Positions 51,141 to 60,022 of a stretch of 64,000 nt of DNA are shown here, one piece after another. Source of the stretch: Prorocentrum cordatum (lineage: Eukaryota > Sar > Dinophyceae > Prorocentrales > Prorocentraceae); assembly GCA_963575745.1 (NCBI GenBank), contig CAUYUJ010022418.1, positions 59,872-123,871 on the forward strand. Direction: 5' to 3'. The notes below the pieces were generated by a model. It saw only the letters and a program-made list of their open reading frames with translations. It was not told the origin of the DNA and made no database searches. Positions within the stretch are counted from its first letter, which is position 1. Each line of letters begins with the position of its first letter. The position numbers and the translations under genes are program-made.

Positions 51141-51722
51141 GTCTACTCGGAGTTTCTTGACAAGCGTCGGGGGGGCGCCACCCCCGCCGACAGCCCCACA
51201 TCGACCCCCGTCGCGGGCAGCCACCGCGCGCCGAAGGTGCTCCGACCCCCGTCGCGGCGCGACGAGGGGAGGCTGACCCCCGGCGGGGGGTACCCCTCCC
51301 AGGCTTATCAAGAAACCCAGAGTATCTGTTTTGTGAAAGCGGTTGGATGGTGTTCTTGGCGCGCCGATGACGGCAAGACCAATCCACTTTCCCTGTGGGA
51401 CCGCGCCCCCTGATCCAGTCCATGGCGCACCTTGTCCTGTGCAAGTTCTTCGGTACCGCCTGTTTTCTGAACCCTCCGGCCGCCTGAGGCCCCGCCCGCC
51501 CGCGCCCTGTCTCCCAAATTAGGGCTACCCGCGTCCCGTTCAGCTCTTGTCCGGAACGGGCCCGCTCCCGACCCGCCGACCAAAAAAAACTGTTTTGTGA
51601 AAGCGGCGAAGAACAGCGGCGAAGAAAAGCTGCCCTACTGCTTCCGGGGCCCACCACGGGGCCCCAGGCTGACCCCCAGCGGGGGGTACCCCCCCACGCT
51701 TATTCAGAACCCCCGAGTAGAC
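51141..51722. repeat. Inverted-repeat-bounded segment with an internal third copy
   Basis: The left end (51141-51195, GTCTACTCGGAGTTTCTTGA) is inverse to the right end (51667-51722, ending CCCCCGAGTAGAC). A third copy lies inside at 51270-51325 in the same orientation as the right one. CTGTTTTGTGAAAGCGG occurs twice (51328 and 51590). No transposase is seen. Confidence 0.5.
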
Positions 51723-52070
51723 TTCGTCGCCCCTGTGCGTCTCCTTCCACGGTGCCGAGGGGCCTCGCGTACTATACGGGCACCGCGGAGGCCCCTGTGG
51801 CTTCCTTCTCCTCCTCCTTCTCCTTCTCCTCCTCCTTCTCCTCCTTCTCCTCCTCCTCCTCCTCCTCCTCCTCTTCCTCCTCTTCCTCCTCCTCCTCCTT
51901 CCCCATCCTTCCCCCTCCATCCCCCTCCCCATTCCCCCCTCCCCCCCTCCTCCTCCTCCTCCTCTCCTCCTCTATCCTCCTCCTCCTCCTCCTCCTCCTC
52001 CTCCTCCTCCTCTTCCTCCTCCTCCTCCTCCTCCTCCTCCGCCCTGTGGCTTCTTCTTCTTGGCTGCGGA
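51723..52070. repeat. (CCT)n-rich block
   Basis: TTCTCCTCCTTCTCC grades into (CTC)n between about 51800 and 52045 with short CCCC and CTT interruptions. Confidence 0.9.
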
Positions 52071-52081
52071 GGGGCGCGACG

Positions 52082-52306
52082 ATGTCTTCTGCCTTTCTCG
52101 GCCTCCAAGGGGCGTTTTCGGGCCGCGGGACCGTCGAAAACGGATCCGAGGTGAAACATTGCGCGACGATGTCTTCTGCCTTTTTCGGCCTCCGATTGCC
52201 GTTTTTGGGCCGCGGGACCATCGATAACGGGTCCGGGGGTGAAACGTTGCACCAGATAGACCTCGGGAGGGTCGTGGGGACCGATTTTGAGCGGATCTGC
52301 CCTTAG
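52082..52306 (+). CDS. Weak candidate: 74-codon frame with an 87-bp internal duplication
   Basis: Two tandem 87-bp copies (the first begins near 52074, the second near 52161) keep frame: MSSAFLGLQGAFSGRGTVEN and MSSAFFGLRLPFLGRGTIDN, then a unique end GRVVGTDFERICP and a TAG. Several changes are conservative (Val/Ile, Glu/Asp), which is compatible with coding but rests on few sites. The minus strand (51704-52390) is open across the same duplication, giving DGPAAQKRQSEAEKGRRHRR-type repeats, and looks equally plausible. No family is recognised. Confidence 0.17.
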   Translation: MSSAFLGLQGAFSGRGTVENGSEVKHCATMSSAFFGLRLPFLGRGTIDNGSGGETLHQIDLGRVVGTDFERICP

Positions 52307-53110
52307 CCCCCAGGGGTCAGCCCCACGGGCTTTTGCAAGCCCTTCCACGGGAAGCTGGGAGGGAGTCTCTCGGAGGCCTCCCTGGGCCACCTTGGGGTCC
52401 TCCTGTGTGACGGCTTCGGATGCCTCTAGAGGTCTCTTGCGGCTGTCTTGGGGGCCTCCGGGGTCTTCCCGGGTCGAACCAGGAGGTCATCGATCGACGT
52501 GGGGTAGTCGCCAGGTCGGAAACTGGCGCATTCACATGACAAGTGGCGAGCTGTTTTTCAATCCCAGGACTTTTTGAGGGTTGGGGATGACGTTTGGGTG
52601 GTGTGGTTTATACAATTTTCCCCGTTTTTCCCGGGGAAACAACGAAACATGTATACACCAGGATCCCGAATATACTGGGATCTGCTCTCCTGTGCGAGCT
52701 CCACTGTGGGACCAGAAGAATACGTCGGTGTATAGTCTATACAGGGGCTCCTTAAAGGGCTCCTATACCAGGGGCCAGAACAGTAGTCTCTCGGGGCCGT
52801 CGTGGAACGCTCCTGGGGTGCTCTTTGGTGCCGTCTCGGGGCCTTTCTGGGCCCCTGGTTAGTCTTTCTTGGAGCCATCTTGAGACTTCCGGCTCCCATC
52901 CGAAGCGCAATGTAGATGATGTTAACTCCATTGATGACCATCAGTTCATGCCAATCAGTATCTCTCCGGTGCATCGCTGGGAGGCTTCGTGGTAGCCTCG
53001 GGCTGCCTTGATGCTATCGTGGGGAGCATTGGAAGTATGCTGGAGGCCATCTTGGTCGTGGTCGCACCATTTTTCACCATCTTGGATGCTGATTCCGGCC
53101 AACCATCGAG
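52307..53110. other. Fragments of the 10/11-bp element around unique sequence
   Basis: 52355-52480, 52785-52880 and 52985-53110 carry GGCCTCCCTGGGCC- and GCCATCTTGG-type words resembling eroded copies of the phased element. Between them, at 52560-52760, TTATACAATTTTCCCCG and CATGTATACACCAGGATCC form unique sequence with TATAC words near both ends. No gene is recognised. Confidence 0.45.
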
Positions 53111-54175
53111 GAGCTATCCTGGGTCAAAGTGGATCATTTGACACCTCGTAGCCCCCCTGAGACCCAGGCGAGGATTAAAGACCTGTCTCCGAAGAGTAGA
53201 AGGATGCGGTTGGAAGAGCTGACTGGTGGGATGAGGCCACCGCGCCACCTGTGCCCAGATGGCCGGTTGGATATGGCCACTGCGCCTACCAGCGCATACC
53301 AATCGTAACGCCCACTCCCCCGAGACAGCTACAGCATGCCTTTTAAGCCGACTTTTTTTTTCAGTGAGCACCCCCTTCCCCTCTCGTGTGGCCACCCACC
53401 AGGGACAGCGACTGCACCGCTTACCATCCATGCCAAGATGGGCCCGCGTGAGCGTGGCCAGCACACGCAGGTCACCATGACAACACCCCGCCGCCAGTGG
53501 CGCTAGACGCGCAACACCTGTCCTGGTGGCCACCATGTCGCCAGGCAAGGCCGCCTACGATCCTGTTCGACCCGATTCGCTCTGCCGGCTGGGGCAGCGA
53601 TTCTGGTTCGATTCGATTGGTTCGGCTCACCGGCATCGGCCAGGGCCAGCCGGAGCTGGGCGCAGCGATTCGATTTCGATCCGATCCGGGACGGTTCGCT
53701 GGTTCTTGGATCCAGCTCAGGCCTGCCAGGGTGCGGGCCATTTCCCCACCCTCTATCGTCTTCACCATGCTTCTTATCTTGACCTCCTGGTCAATACTCG
53801 ATGTTATCCGCCGATGTTCTAGGACACGTGTTTAGCGGCAGGCAGCATGTCACCATCAAAAGGAACACGGACAAAAGTGGCATACAAGTCTATTGTCCCT
53901 CATAGCCGAACCCAGGTAATATTTTTTGGCAATAGCTTCCGCCTCCTCCGTGTTGCTCCTCCATGTCGTCGTCCTCCTCATCACTGCGCTCTTCTCTTTC
54001 CGCGGTTGCTGCCCATAGGTCCCAGCGGGCCTACACAAAGGGCATCGCACACCGCAGGGGTAGTTGCGTGTGTGCGTGAAGGCACACTCGCATAAGCATA
54101 CGCGTACAAGGTCTCAGATGAAGGGATCTGAGGACAAATACAAGGGGGGGGGGTAAGGAGGGAAAAAGACAAGAG
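53111..54175. other. Longest mostly unique stretch, no recognised gene
   Basis: Frames look protein-like on both strands: minus 53114-53548 and plus 53526-53822 (AYDPVRPDSLCRLGQRFWFD, then YRLHHASYLDLLVNTRCYPP). The plus frame overlaps TTCGATTCGATTGG-type short repeats. No motif decides between them. A TTTTTTTTTC run at 53353 and GTAATATTTTTTGG at 53916 are the only AT-rich features. Confidence 0.3.
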
Positions 54176-55114
54176 TAGGGGGAGGAGGAGGAGGAGGAGG
54201 AGGAGGAGGAGGAGGAGGAGGAGGAGGAGGAGGAGGAGGAAAAATATGAAGAGGAAGAGTAAATCGAAGAGAAGGGGAGGATCGAGGAATGGAAGAGAGC
54301 CGACGAGGAAGACGGAGGAAGGAGGAGGAGGAGCAGGAGGAGGAGGAGCAGGAGCAGGAGGAGCAGCAGGACGAGGAGGAGGAGGAGGACGACGAGGGAG
54401 GACGAGGGAGAGCGGAGGAGAAGGCGGAGCAGGACGTGCTCAATGTACTCGATTCCAGCTTTTCGCGGCCTGCTCAGCCGGCTGTCCACAGGGCCTCAAC
54501 GTTGGACAGTTCTCGTTTGCCCAGAGGGCCGTACATGACGTGACACTCGCCAGGAGGGGCAGCAACATGCGGCAGCCTCAGAGATCCGACGCCACGACAA
54601 AGTGCAGCATCGTAAGACAGCTCCGCCGAAGTTCGGGGCCCCACCTTTCTGCCGCATCTTTTGAGCTGGATCGATCGATGAGGGCCCCGGGGCCCGAGAC
54701 GAGGCAAAGCCGCCCATGGCGGTGAAGTTGCGACGCCAGGACCTCGGGGCTGCTCCCGTGCCAGTACTCTGCCGTGGCATGCGACATCTTCCTCTCTCCA
54801 GGCCCCAGCGGGTCGCAGCGCGTGACGCCCCGCCCCCTGGTCCCGGCGAAACATCGGCAGCGGCAACGTGCGGCAGCTGCTTTCCCCCTGGCCCGGAGGG
54901 TGTTGAGAGACATGTGGCAGCTCTTCTTTCCCAGGGCCCATCGGAGAAGGGGAGGGGGGAAAGCGGGGACGTGGAGGGCGAGCGGAACTGGGATGGGGAG
55001 GAGCGGGGGCTCGAAGAAGAACAGTGCGCAGACGGCACAGACCTAGGCTTTCGACACTCCGTGCGGGCCTCCGAAAATTTGTGCTGGTGCGGTGAGGATA
55101 AGGGATTAGGAGGA
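54176..55114. other. GGA tracts and unique sequence
   Basis: (GGA)n at 54178-54240 and GGAGGAGCAGGAGG at 54310-54380. 54440-55110 is unique with loose repetition of AACATGCGGCAGCC- and AACGTGCGGCAGCTG-like words (about 54565, 54867). A long minus-strand frame spans this and the next block because of Ser/Pro low complexity. Confidence 0.5.
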
Positions 55115-55540
55115 TGATTGGAGGATGATTCGGAGGAGGATTGGGAGGAGGAGGAGGAGGAGGAGGACGAGGAGGAGGACGAGGACGATGACGAGGACGA
55201 GGACGAGGACGAGCAGACGGAGAATGAGAAGGAGACGGAGAAGGAGAAGGACAAGGAGAAAGAGGAAGTGGAGGAGGAGGAGGACAAGGAGAAAGAGGAA
55301 GAGGAGGAGGAGGAGGAGGAGGAGGAGGAGGAGGAGGAGGAGGAGGACGAGACGAAGGACGAGGACGAGGAGACGGAGAAGGAGAAGGAGAGGGAGAAGA
55401 CAAGGAGAAAGACGAAGTGGAGGAGGAGGAGGACAAGGAGAAGAGGAGGAGGAGGAGGAGGAGGAGAGGAGGAGGAGGAGGAAGGAGGAGGAGGGAGGAT
55501 GAGGAGGAGGAGGAGGAGGAGGAGGAGGAGCGAAGGCGAG
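55115..55540. repeat. GGA/GAC/AAG triplet array
   Basis: GGAGGAGGACGAGG and GACAAGGAGAAAGAGG-type triplets. The segment with GGAGAAAGAGGAAGTGG recurs at about 55255 and 55290, and in variant form near 55415. The triplet phase is preserved, giving Glu/Lys- and Arg-rich frames. Confidence 0.9.
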
Positions 55541-56204
55541 CACTGCGGGGAGGCGGCCTCGCGGAGGCGCGAGGCGGCGCAGCCCCCGGAGAGCGCCGCA
55601 GCGGGTGCCCCTTCGTGGGGCTTGCCAGGAAGACCTCCTGGGAGCACCCCCTGGGCCCCTGGGGATGCTCACCGATTCTCGACGGCTCTCGGCGGCTTCC
55701 CTGCCTCGGGGTGCGCTCCAGCGGCTCCACCTCGCCGAGGGCGCTCCAGGGGTGCCCGGATCGTCCCGGACGGCCGTTGGAGAGCCGAATTCGAGCCCGA
55801 GGACAACGAGGCAACGTGAGGGGGGGGGGGGGGGGGTCGGCTCACGCGTGCTCCTTCTGGGCTTGGTCGGTGCAGGTGTACCTGCCTTGGCTCTGGATCC
55901 GCCGTACTTTGGTAGCGATTTCGCAATGGTGCCTGAAATGATCGCGCTACTTTTCATGCTCTTTTGATATCGATTTCCGCCCCATGTTGCCGTCGCTGTT
56001 CCCGCCGTGCCCTTGCGAAACTATCCGGCCAATTTTTTTGAGGTGGAAATTGTTGTTTTACTTTTCGCAACGTTTGGGGTGCATTTCCAGCACAGATTTA
56101 CATCGAAGAACCAACAAAGGTACGGGTACCCGACGTCGGGGTCCTGCCGGGGGGTTCGGTCTCGGAGCCAGGCTTCGGGGCTATCTCGGGGCAGTCTTGT
56201 GGAA
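55541..56204. other. Unique sequence, coding-like in more than one frame
   Basis: After the triplet array three plus frames and one minus frame remain open. One plus frame (55605-55967) ends GVPALALDPPYFGSDFAMVP and a further hydrophobic stretch before its stop. GTCGGTGCAGGTG at about 55868 could be a 3' splice site. 55970-56200 is unique with AATTTTTTTGAGGTGG. No protein is recognised. Confidence 0.25.
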
Positions 56205-56380
56205 GGCCTCCTCCTCCTCCTCCTCCTCCTCCTCGTCCTCGTCCTCCTCCTCCTCCTCATCCTCCTCCCCCTCCTCTTCCTCCTCCTTCTCTTCCTCCTC
56301 CTCCTCCTCCTCCTCCTCCTCCTCCTCCGCCTCCTCCTCCTCCTCCTCCTCCTCCTCCTCCACCTTCCTCCTCCCTTCTC
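56205..56380. repeat. (CCT)n triplet array
   Basis: CTCCTCCTC with GTCCTC and TTCCTC variants, in triplet phase. Confidence 0.94.
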
Positions 56381-56545
56381 CCTTCTCCGGCCGGGCCGCC
56401 CCAAGAGCACAGGCGGAGGCAGGACACCCAGGGCACGTCTTCCGTCAAGGCCGCTTCGTCGCAGTGGGGATGGGCGGGGACGGGAGCGACCACCTTTCGG
56501 TGGCAGGCCCAGGGGAGAAGGGCGAGGTGGCAGGCCTTCTCAGAA
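56381..56545. other. Unique sequence
   Basis: GC-rich, no repeat and no recognised gene. Confidence 0.35.
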
Positions 56546-56661
56546 GGCGGCGGGCATCCTCAGAAGCCCTCGCGCCTTCTGCTCAGAAGTCTTGAGAGCC
56601 GTCTCTAGAGCCACAAACGGCTGCTCAGGAGGCGCGAGGGCTTCTGACAACCATCGCCGCC
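56546..56661. repeat. Long inverted repeat with nested hairpin
   Basis: Arms 56546-56581 and 56626-56661 are inverse over 36 positions. Their inner halves match best (CAGAAGCCCTCGCGCC with GGCGCGAGGGCTTCTG), with mismatches clustered in the outer part. The 44-nt centre holds a smaller stem, GAGCCGT and ACGGCT. There is no coding evidence. Confidence 0.65.
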
Positions 56662-57224
56662 TTCCGAGAATCGGGCCGGACGAAAGGGTAGGATAGAGAA
56701 GGGGGGGTACGAAGTCTGCTGCATGCAGCTAGTTTCGGCCCCGCCGCCAGGCCCAGTCCTCGATACATGTGTGCGCGCCAGGAGGCGACGGGAAACCAGC
56801 TGCTGATTATCTACCCTACCCTTTGCTATCCTACCCTTTCGGCCGCCCCAAGAGAAGACCTGCCCCCTCTCACTTCCCCGACGGGCTCGCCGCCGAACTG
56901 CACTTCTGCCAGCTAGCCCGCCAGACTTGACCACCGTGTCGCCGCGCGCGCGGTCGCCGGGAAAACGAGCGTGCAGGTACGCGGCCATTTCAACATCTCC
57001 GACGAGGAGGAGGAGGAGAAGGAGGAGGAGGGAGGAGGAGGAGGAGGAGGAGGAGGAGGGAGGAGGGAGGAGGGAGGAGGGAGGAGGGAGGATGGAGGAG
57101 GAGGAATGAGACCCTTTTCTTTCTTGTCGCTCGGGTAGGATCCGCCCTCCCCGCCTGGCTGGGGGGTCGGCGTCCGAGGTCTGGGCCCCAGCTGGGGCCC
57201 GTGGAGTCTGGGAGGTGCAGGGCG
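56662..57224. other. Unique sequence with a GGA tract
   Basis: (GGA)n at 57001-57110. 56750-56870 contains CTACCCTACCCTTTGC followed by TATCCTACCCTTTCGG, a small tandem repeat. A minus-strand frame (56605-57411) crosses the GGA tract as poly-Ser and is not convincing. Confidence 0.4.
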
Positions 57225-57645
57225 CAAGGGACGGAGGTCCACGCACACGGGGGTCAGCCAGGGCGCCGAACCTTGCAGGATCCTGCAGGGCCAGGGCTGC
57301 TTTGATCAGGCGATCGCAAACATGGATCAAGGGGGCGTGGATCAGCGACGGGTCCCGTTTCCATGGGAAATCGCGGATTTCCGCCGCCGAACGAGGCGGC
57401 ACCGGCCGCATTTTGGGGAGGGCACCTCCCCCGACCCATGGATTTGGCGACCGCGCGCCAAATCCATGGATCGCTAATCTATCATGCTTGCGCGCCCCCT
57501 ATCAAGGGACGGAGGTCCAGGCAGACGGGGGTCAGACAGAGCGCCGGATCTTGCAGGATCCTGCAGGGCCAGGGCTGCATTGGCCCGGGCTTGCGCGCAG
57601 GATCCTGCAAAGCCTGGCTGACCCTGGTCTGCACGGCCGACAGGT
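57225..57645. repeat. TGCAGGATCCTGCA palindrome family, three sites
   Basis: GGACGGAGGTCCA, GGGGGTCAGCCAGGGCG and TTGCAGGATCCTGCAGGGCC occur near 57230-57295 and again near 57510-57570. A third palindrome, GCGCAGGATCCTGCAAAG, is at about 57595. The same words are at 47010-47130. Between the copies, 57365-57480 has GATTTGGCG and CGCCAAATC as a small inverted pair. Confidence 0.65.
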
Positions 57646-58077
57646 ATTGGTCTCGGTGGAAAGGCAGCTCGTTCTGGAGAGTCCTCGTCACCGTCACCAT
57701 GGCTGGGTTTTCCTCGAACATCTCGTCAGACCGCACCCCAGTAGAGATCCAGGGAGCAGCGGTATCGGCACCTGTTTGCCCCCCCCATGGTCGTTTTTCT
57801 TCTGCCGACCTCTTTGGCCTCCCCATCGGGAGGTGCGCGCTTGCTCTTCCTTTTCCTTCTCATCCTCCGTGCGCGGTTACTCCTCATCCTCCTTCTCATC
57901 CTTCTCATTCCTCTTTTCCTTCTCATTCTCCGCTTGCTTTTCCTTTTCCTTCTCATCCTCCTTCTCATCCTCCGTGCGCGCTTGCTCTTCCTTTTCCTTC
58001 CGTGCGCGGTTACTCCTCTGTTGGTGCTCTACCTTTTCCTCCTCATCACCGTGCCCCTCCTCCGTCTCTTCGGCATG
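57646..58077. repeat. Unique stretch then CT-rich degenerate repeat
   Basis: 57835-58050 repeats CTTCTCATCCTCCGTGCGCG and CTTGCTCTTCCTTTTCC in variants. Lysine/Glu-rich minus-strand and Phe/Ser-rich plus-strand frames result. Confidence 0.6.
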
Positions 58078-58092
58078 GCCACTTTGGCTCAA
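58078..58092 (+). other. Spliced-leader-like sequence (possible relict DinoSL)
   Basis: GCCACTTTGGCTCAA matches the 3' part of the dinoflagellate spliced leader (GCCATTTTGGCTCAA) at 14 of 15 positions, on the plus strand. The 5' part of the leader is not preserved (GCATG in place of CCGTA). An ATG follows immediately. Such relics are known upstream of retroposed messages in dinoflagellates. A chance match is possible but unlikely for 15 bases in a window of this size. Confidence 0.4.
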
Positions 58093-58093
58093 T

Positions 58094-58273
58094 ATGGGTC
58101 AGGTCTGTCATCTTGGCCCGCGCAGGCACGATTTCCTCAGGCATAGGCATTACGAACATGCCAAGGATCTTTCGAGCGGCTTGGAGCCCGGACGTGGTTT
58201 TGTCATGTGGGACGTAGAGGAGCGTGCGTGCAATCCGTCCGCACAACAGTCAGTACAAGCGGCAGTGAACTGA
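58094..58273 (+). CDS. Weak candidate protein directly after the leader-like sequence
   Basis: 59 codons from the first ATG downstream of the leader-like motif (MGQVCHLGPRRHDFLRHRHY to EERACNPSAQQSVQAAVN, TGA). The composition is unbiased and charged, with no recognised domain. A second plus frame over the same bases (ending at 58217, GTISSGIGITNMPRIFRAAW) is equally natural, and a third starts at 58207. If the region is a decayed retrogene, frameshifts between these frames would be expected. Confidence 0.2.
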   Translation: MGQVCHLGPRRHDFLRHRHYEHAKDLSSGLEPGRGFVMWDVEERACNPSAQQSVQAAVN

Positions 58274-58515
58274 ATGATATATCCAGCAAAGCAGGAGGTG
58301 GAGCCACAACCCAGCAGGTGTTCACTGGAGTGATGGTCCAGGTCCAGACCCAAATCGGCAAAGTCAACCAGGTCTTGGATGCAAGCCGCAGCACTGGCAG
58401 CAATGGCAGTGCATCGTCAGTCGGCGGCTTCAGTGGAGCAAGTGACACCAATGTGATAGTGCAGTGTACCCGTAAGACAATGTTCGAGACAAACATCGCG
58501 TGGATCAATCGGTAG
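58207..58515 (+). CDS. Candidate protein fragment, best coding-like stretch of the window
   Basis: 102 codons with unbiased composition. From about residue 16 the sequence reads TTVSTSGSELNDISSKAGGG, then QQVFTGVMVQVQTQIGKVNQ, then Ser/Gly-rich, then TRKTMFETNIAWINR and a TAG. Third positions favour G and C without repeats. It overlaps the end of the 58094 frame by 67 bases. The middle (VMVQVQTQIGKVNQVLDAS) has the heptad spacing of a short amphipathic helix. I do not recognise the family. The minus strand is also open but richer in Leu, Pro and Thr. Confidence 0.25.
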   Translation: MGRRGACVQSVRTTVSTSGSELNDISSKAGGGATTQQVFTGVMVQVQTQIGKVNQVLDASRSTGSNGSASSVGGFSGASDTNVIVQCTRKTMFETNIAWINR

Positions 58516-58990
58516 ATCTATAGCTGAAATCCGCCCCACAGACGCGCGGTGATTTTCCCCGAGAACACTTGTAGCATCAAATGGCGGGCGACGTCATGGA
58601 ATTCATGCAAACAGATGCGACTTTGCATATCGGCAGCAGGAGGGCTTTTTCGATCAAGACCTTGCTCGTGCTTGAGCAGGCAAGTCGGTAGGAGGCGTGG
58701 ACCGTGCGCGATGCGATGGCGATATCTCGGTGATGGACCACGAAATATTTGAGAGCAGCACGGCCCAGGTGATGGCCATCGAGGCGTAGCTAGTGAAAGG
58801 GCCGCAGAACAGGAATGGAGGGAAACAACACTCGATGGCATCACAAGCGGCGAGCATTCCCTTATCAGCTGGACTGCGTCATGTCACAGGAGCGCAGCCG
58901 CCAGTGCGAGGCGGCCATCGTGATCTACAGGCTGCGCTGCGAGAGGAAGGTCGGCAACTCGTGGGTTTTGATCCTCAGAACGGCAGGCTC
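58516..58990 (+). other. Unique sequence with short coding-like frames
   Basis: Plus-strand pieces read naturally but are broken. MAGDVMEFMQTDATLHIGSR begins at 58581 and stops after 36 codons. A neighbouring frame holds DGDISVMDHEIFESSTAQVM and stops at about 58789. From 58793 a further frame leads to the CCA array. Successive plausible segments in different frames fit a decayed gene or missed introns. The minus-strand frame 58518-58844 is an alternative. Confidence 0.25.
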
Positions 58991-59175
58991 GGGGGTTGGC
59001 CACCACCACCACCACCACCACCACCACCACCACCACCACCACCACCACCACCACCACCACCACCACCACCTCCATAAGTTGGAGGGGGGAAGGCGGTGGA
59101 TGATGAGGAGGAGGAGGAAGAAGAAGAGGGAGAGGAGGACCCCCTCCTCCCTCCAACTTATAGTAGTGGTGGTGG
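58991..59175. repeat. (CCA)n array flanked by an inverted repeat
   Basis: CCACCACCA triplets run from about 59000 to 59070. ATAAGTTGGAGGG (59074-59086) is the exact inverse of CCCTCCAACTTAT (59149-59161), and GTGGTGGTGG continues beyond the right arm, so the palindrome includes the edge of the array. The centre is a GGA/GAA tract. Confidence 0.85.
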
Positions 59176-59455
59176 ACAACAGGCCCGTAAATTGAGGAGG
59201 CAGTGGCTCAACGGTTGGGCGACTGACGCCACGGGGCTGAGCGCGAGGCGCAGGATCTCTTCGCGCAGACGGGGCAGACGCTGCGCGCGTTGACGTGGGC
59301 AACACGTTGCCCGAGGCTCGCCGGGAAGGCCATCGGAACTCTGTCGCCTGCCACGGGCCTCCTCGTGGTGCGGGTGGTGTAGGGGAGCGAAGGATGACAA
59401 CATAAGATTCGGAGGTCCGCGCGGATTTCTCGGATCGGCGCTAGCACGGCGTAGC
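59176..59455. other. Unique sequence with a GCGCTCCGC-family fragment
   Basis: GGAGGTCCGCGCGGATTTCT and CGGATCGGCGC at 59411-59441 match the element at 42369. The rest is unique. Confidence 0.45.
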
Positions 59456-60022
59456 ATGGCGGGTAGGCCAGGGTCGTGCATTTTCGCAGTTGCCGGCGCG
59501 CGCGCGCGCTGTGTACCCGCCCGATCGGAGCAGGCCGGTCGCCGACGACCAGGACGCGCAGACCCTTCGTGCGCGCCAGCGTGGCCTATCCTTTCGACCT
59601 GCCACAGTGGCTACTACTCAGGGTGCCGTGGGTGCGATGAGGAAAGATGGTCGCGAATGGACGAAGGGGGGCCGCCCGGGAAAGCCAGAGCCTCGTCGCC
59701 CGGTTTCGCCGCGCAGGGCACCCTCGGTTCTTGGCACCGGACGGGCTGTTGGGGGGGGGGAACGGGCATCGATGGCGCGCCGCCGCTGCGAGCCCGTTGG
59801 CGCGTTGCTCCTTTGTGTCTGTCCGAGGGCCTGGTGTTTCTGCAGCAGGAGCGCGCCGAGGGGGCTCCCGACGGCAGCGGATCGAGGATCCTGTCTCGGC
59901 TTCCCCAGCTGTGGAACCCGAGAGCGCCCCATGCCGCAACGCGGGCCGCGCCGATGGCGTGCTGGACGGCGTGCTTCCACCGAGGGTCTCTCATCGAGCA
60001 GGAGGAGGAGGAGGAATCATGA
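59456..60022 (+). CDS. Weak candidate protein, frames mixed, unrecognised
   Basis: A 188-codon frame (MAGRPGSCIFAVAGARAR at the start, IEQEEEEES at the end). Its first 60 codons and the neighbouring frame's next 60 (AMRKDGREWTKGGRPGKPEP) look more natural than either does alone. A third frame is best at the end (RIEDPVSASPAVEPESAPCR). This pattern fits either a frameshifted relic or chance in GC-rich DNA. Poly-G at 59752 could be a slippage site. No domain is seen. Confidence 0.13.
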   Translation: MAGRPGSCIFAVAGARARCVPARSEQAGRRRPGRADPSCAPAWPILSTCHSGYYSGCRGCDEERWSRMDEGGPPGKARASSPGFAAQGTLGSWHRTGCWGGGTGIDGAPPLRARWRVAPLCLSEGLVFLQQERAEGAPDGSGSRILSRLPQLWNPRAPHAATRAAPMACWTACFHRGSLIEQEEEEES

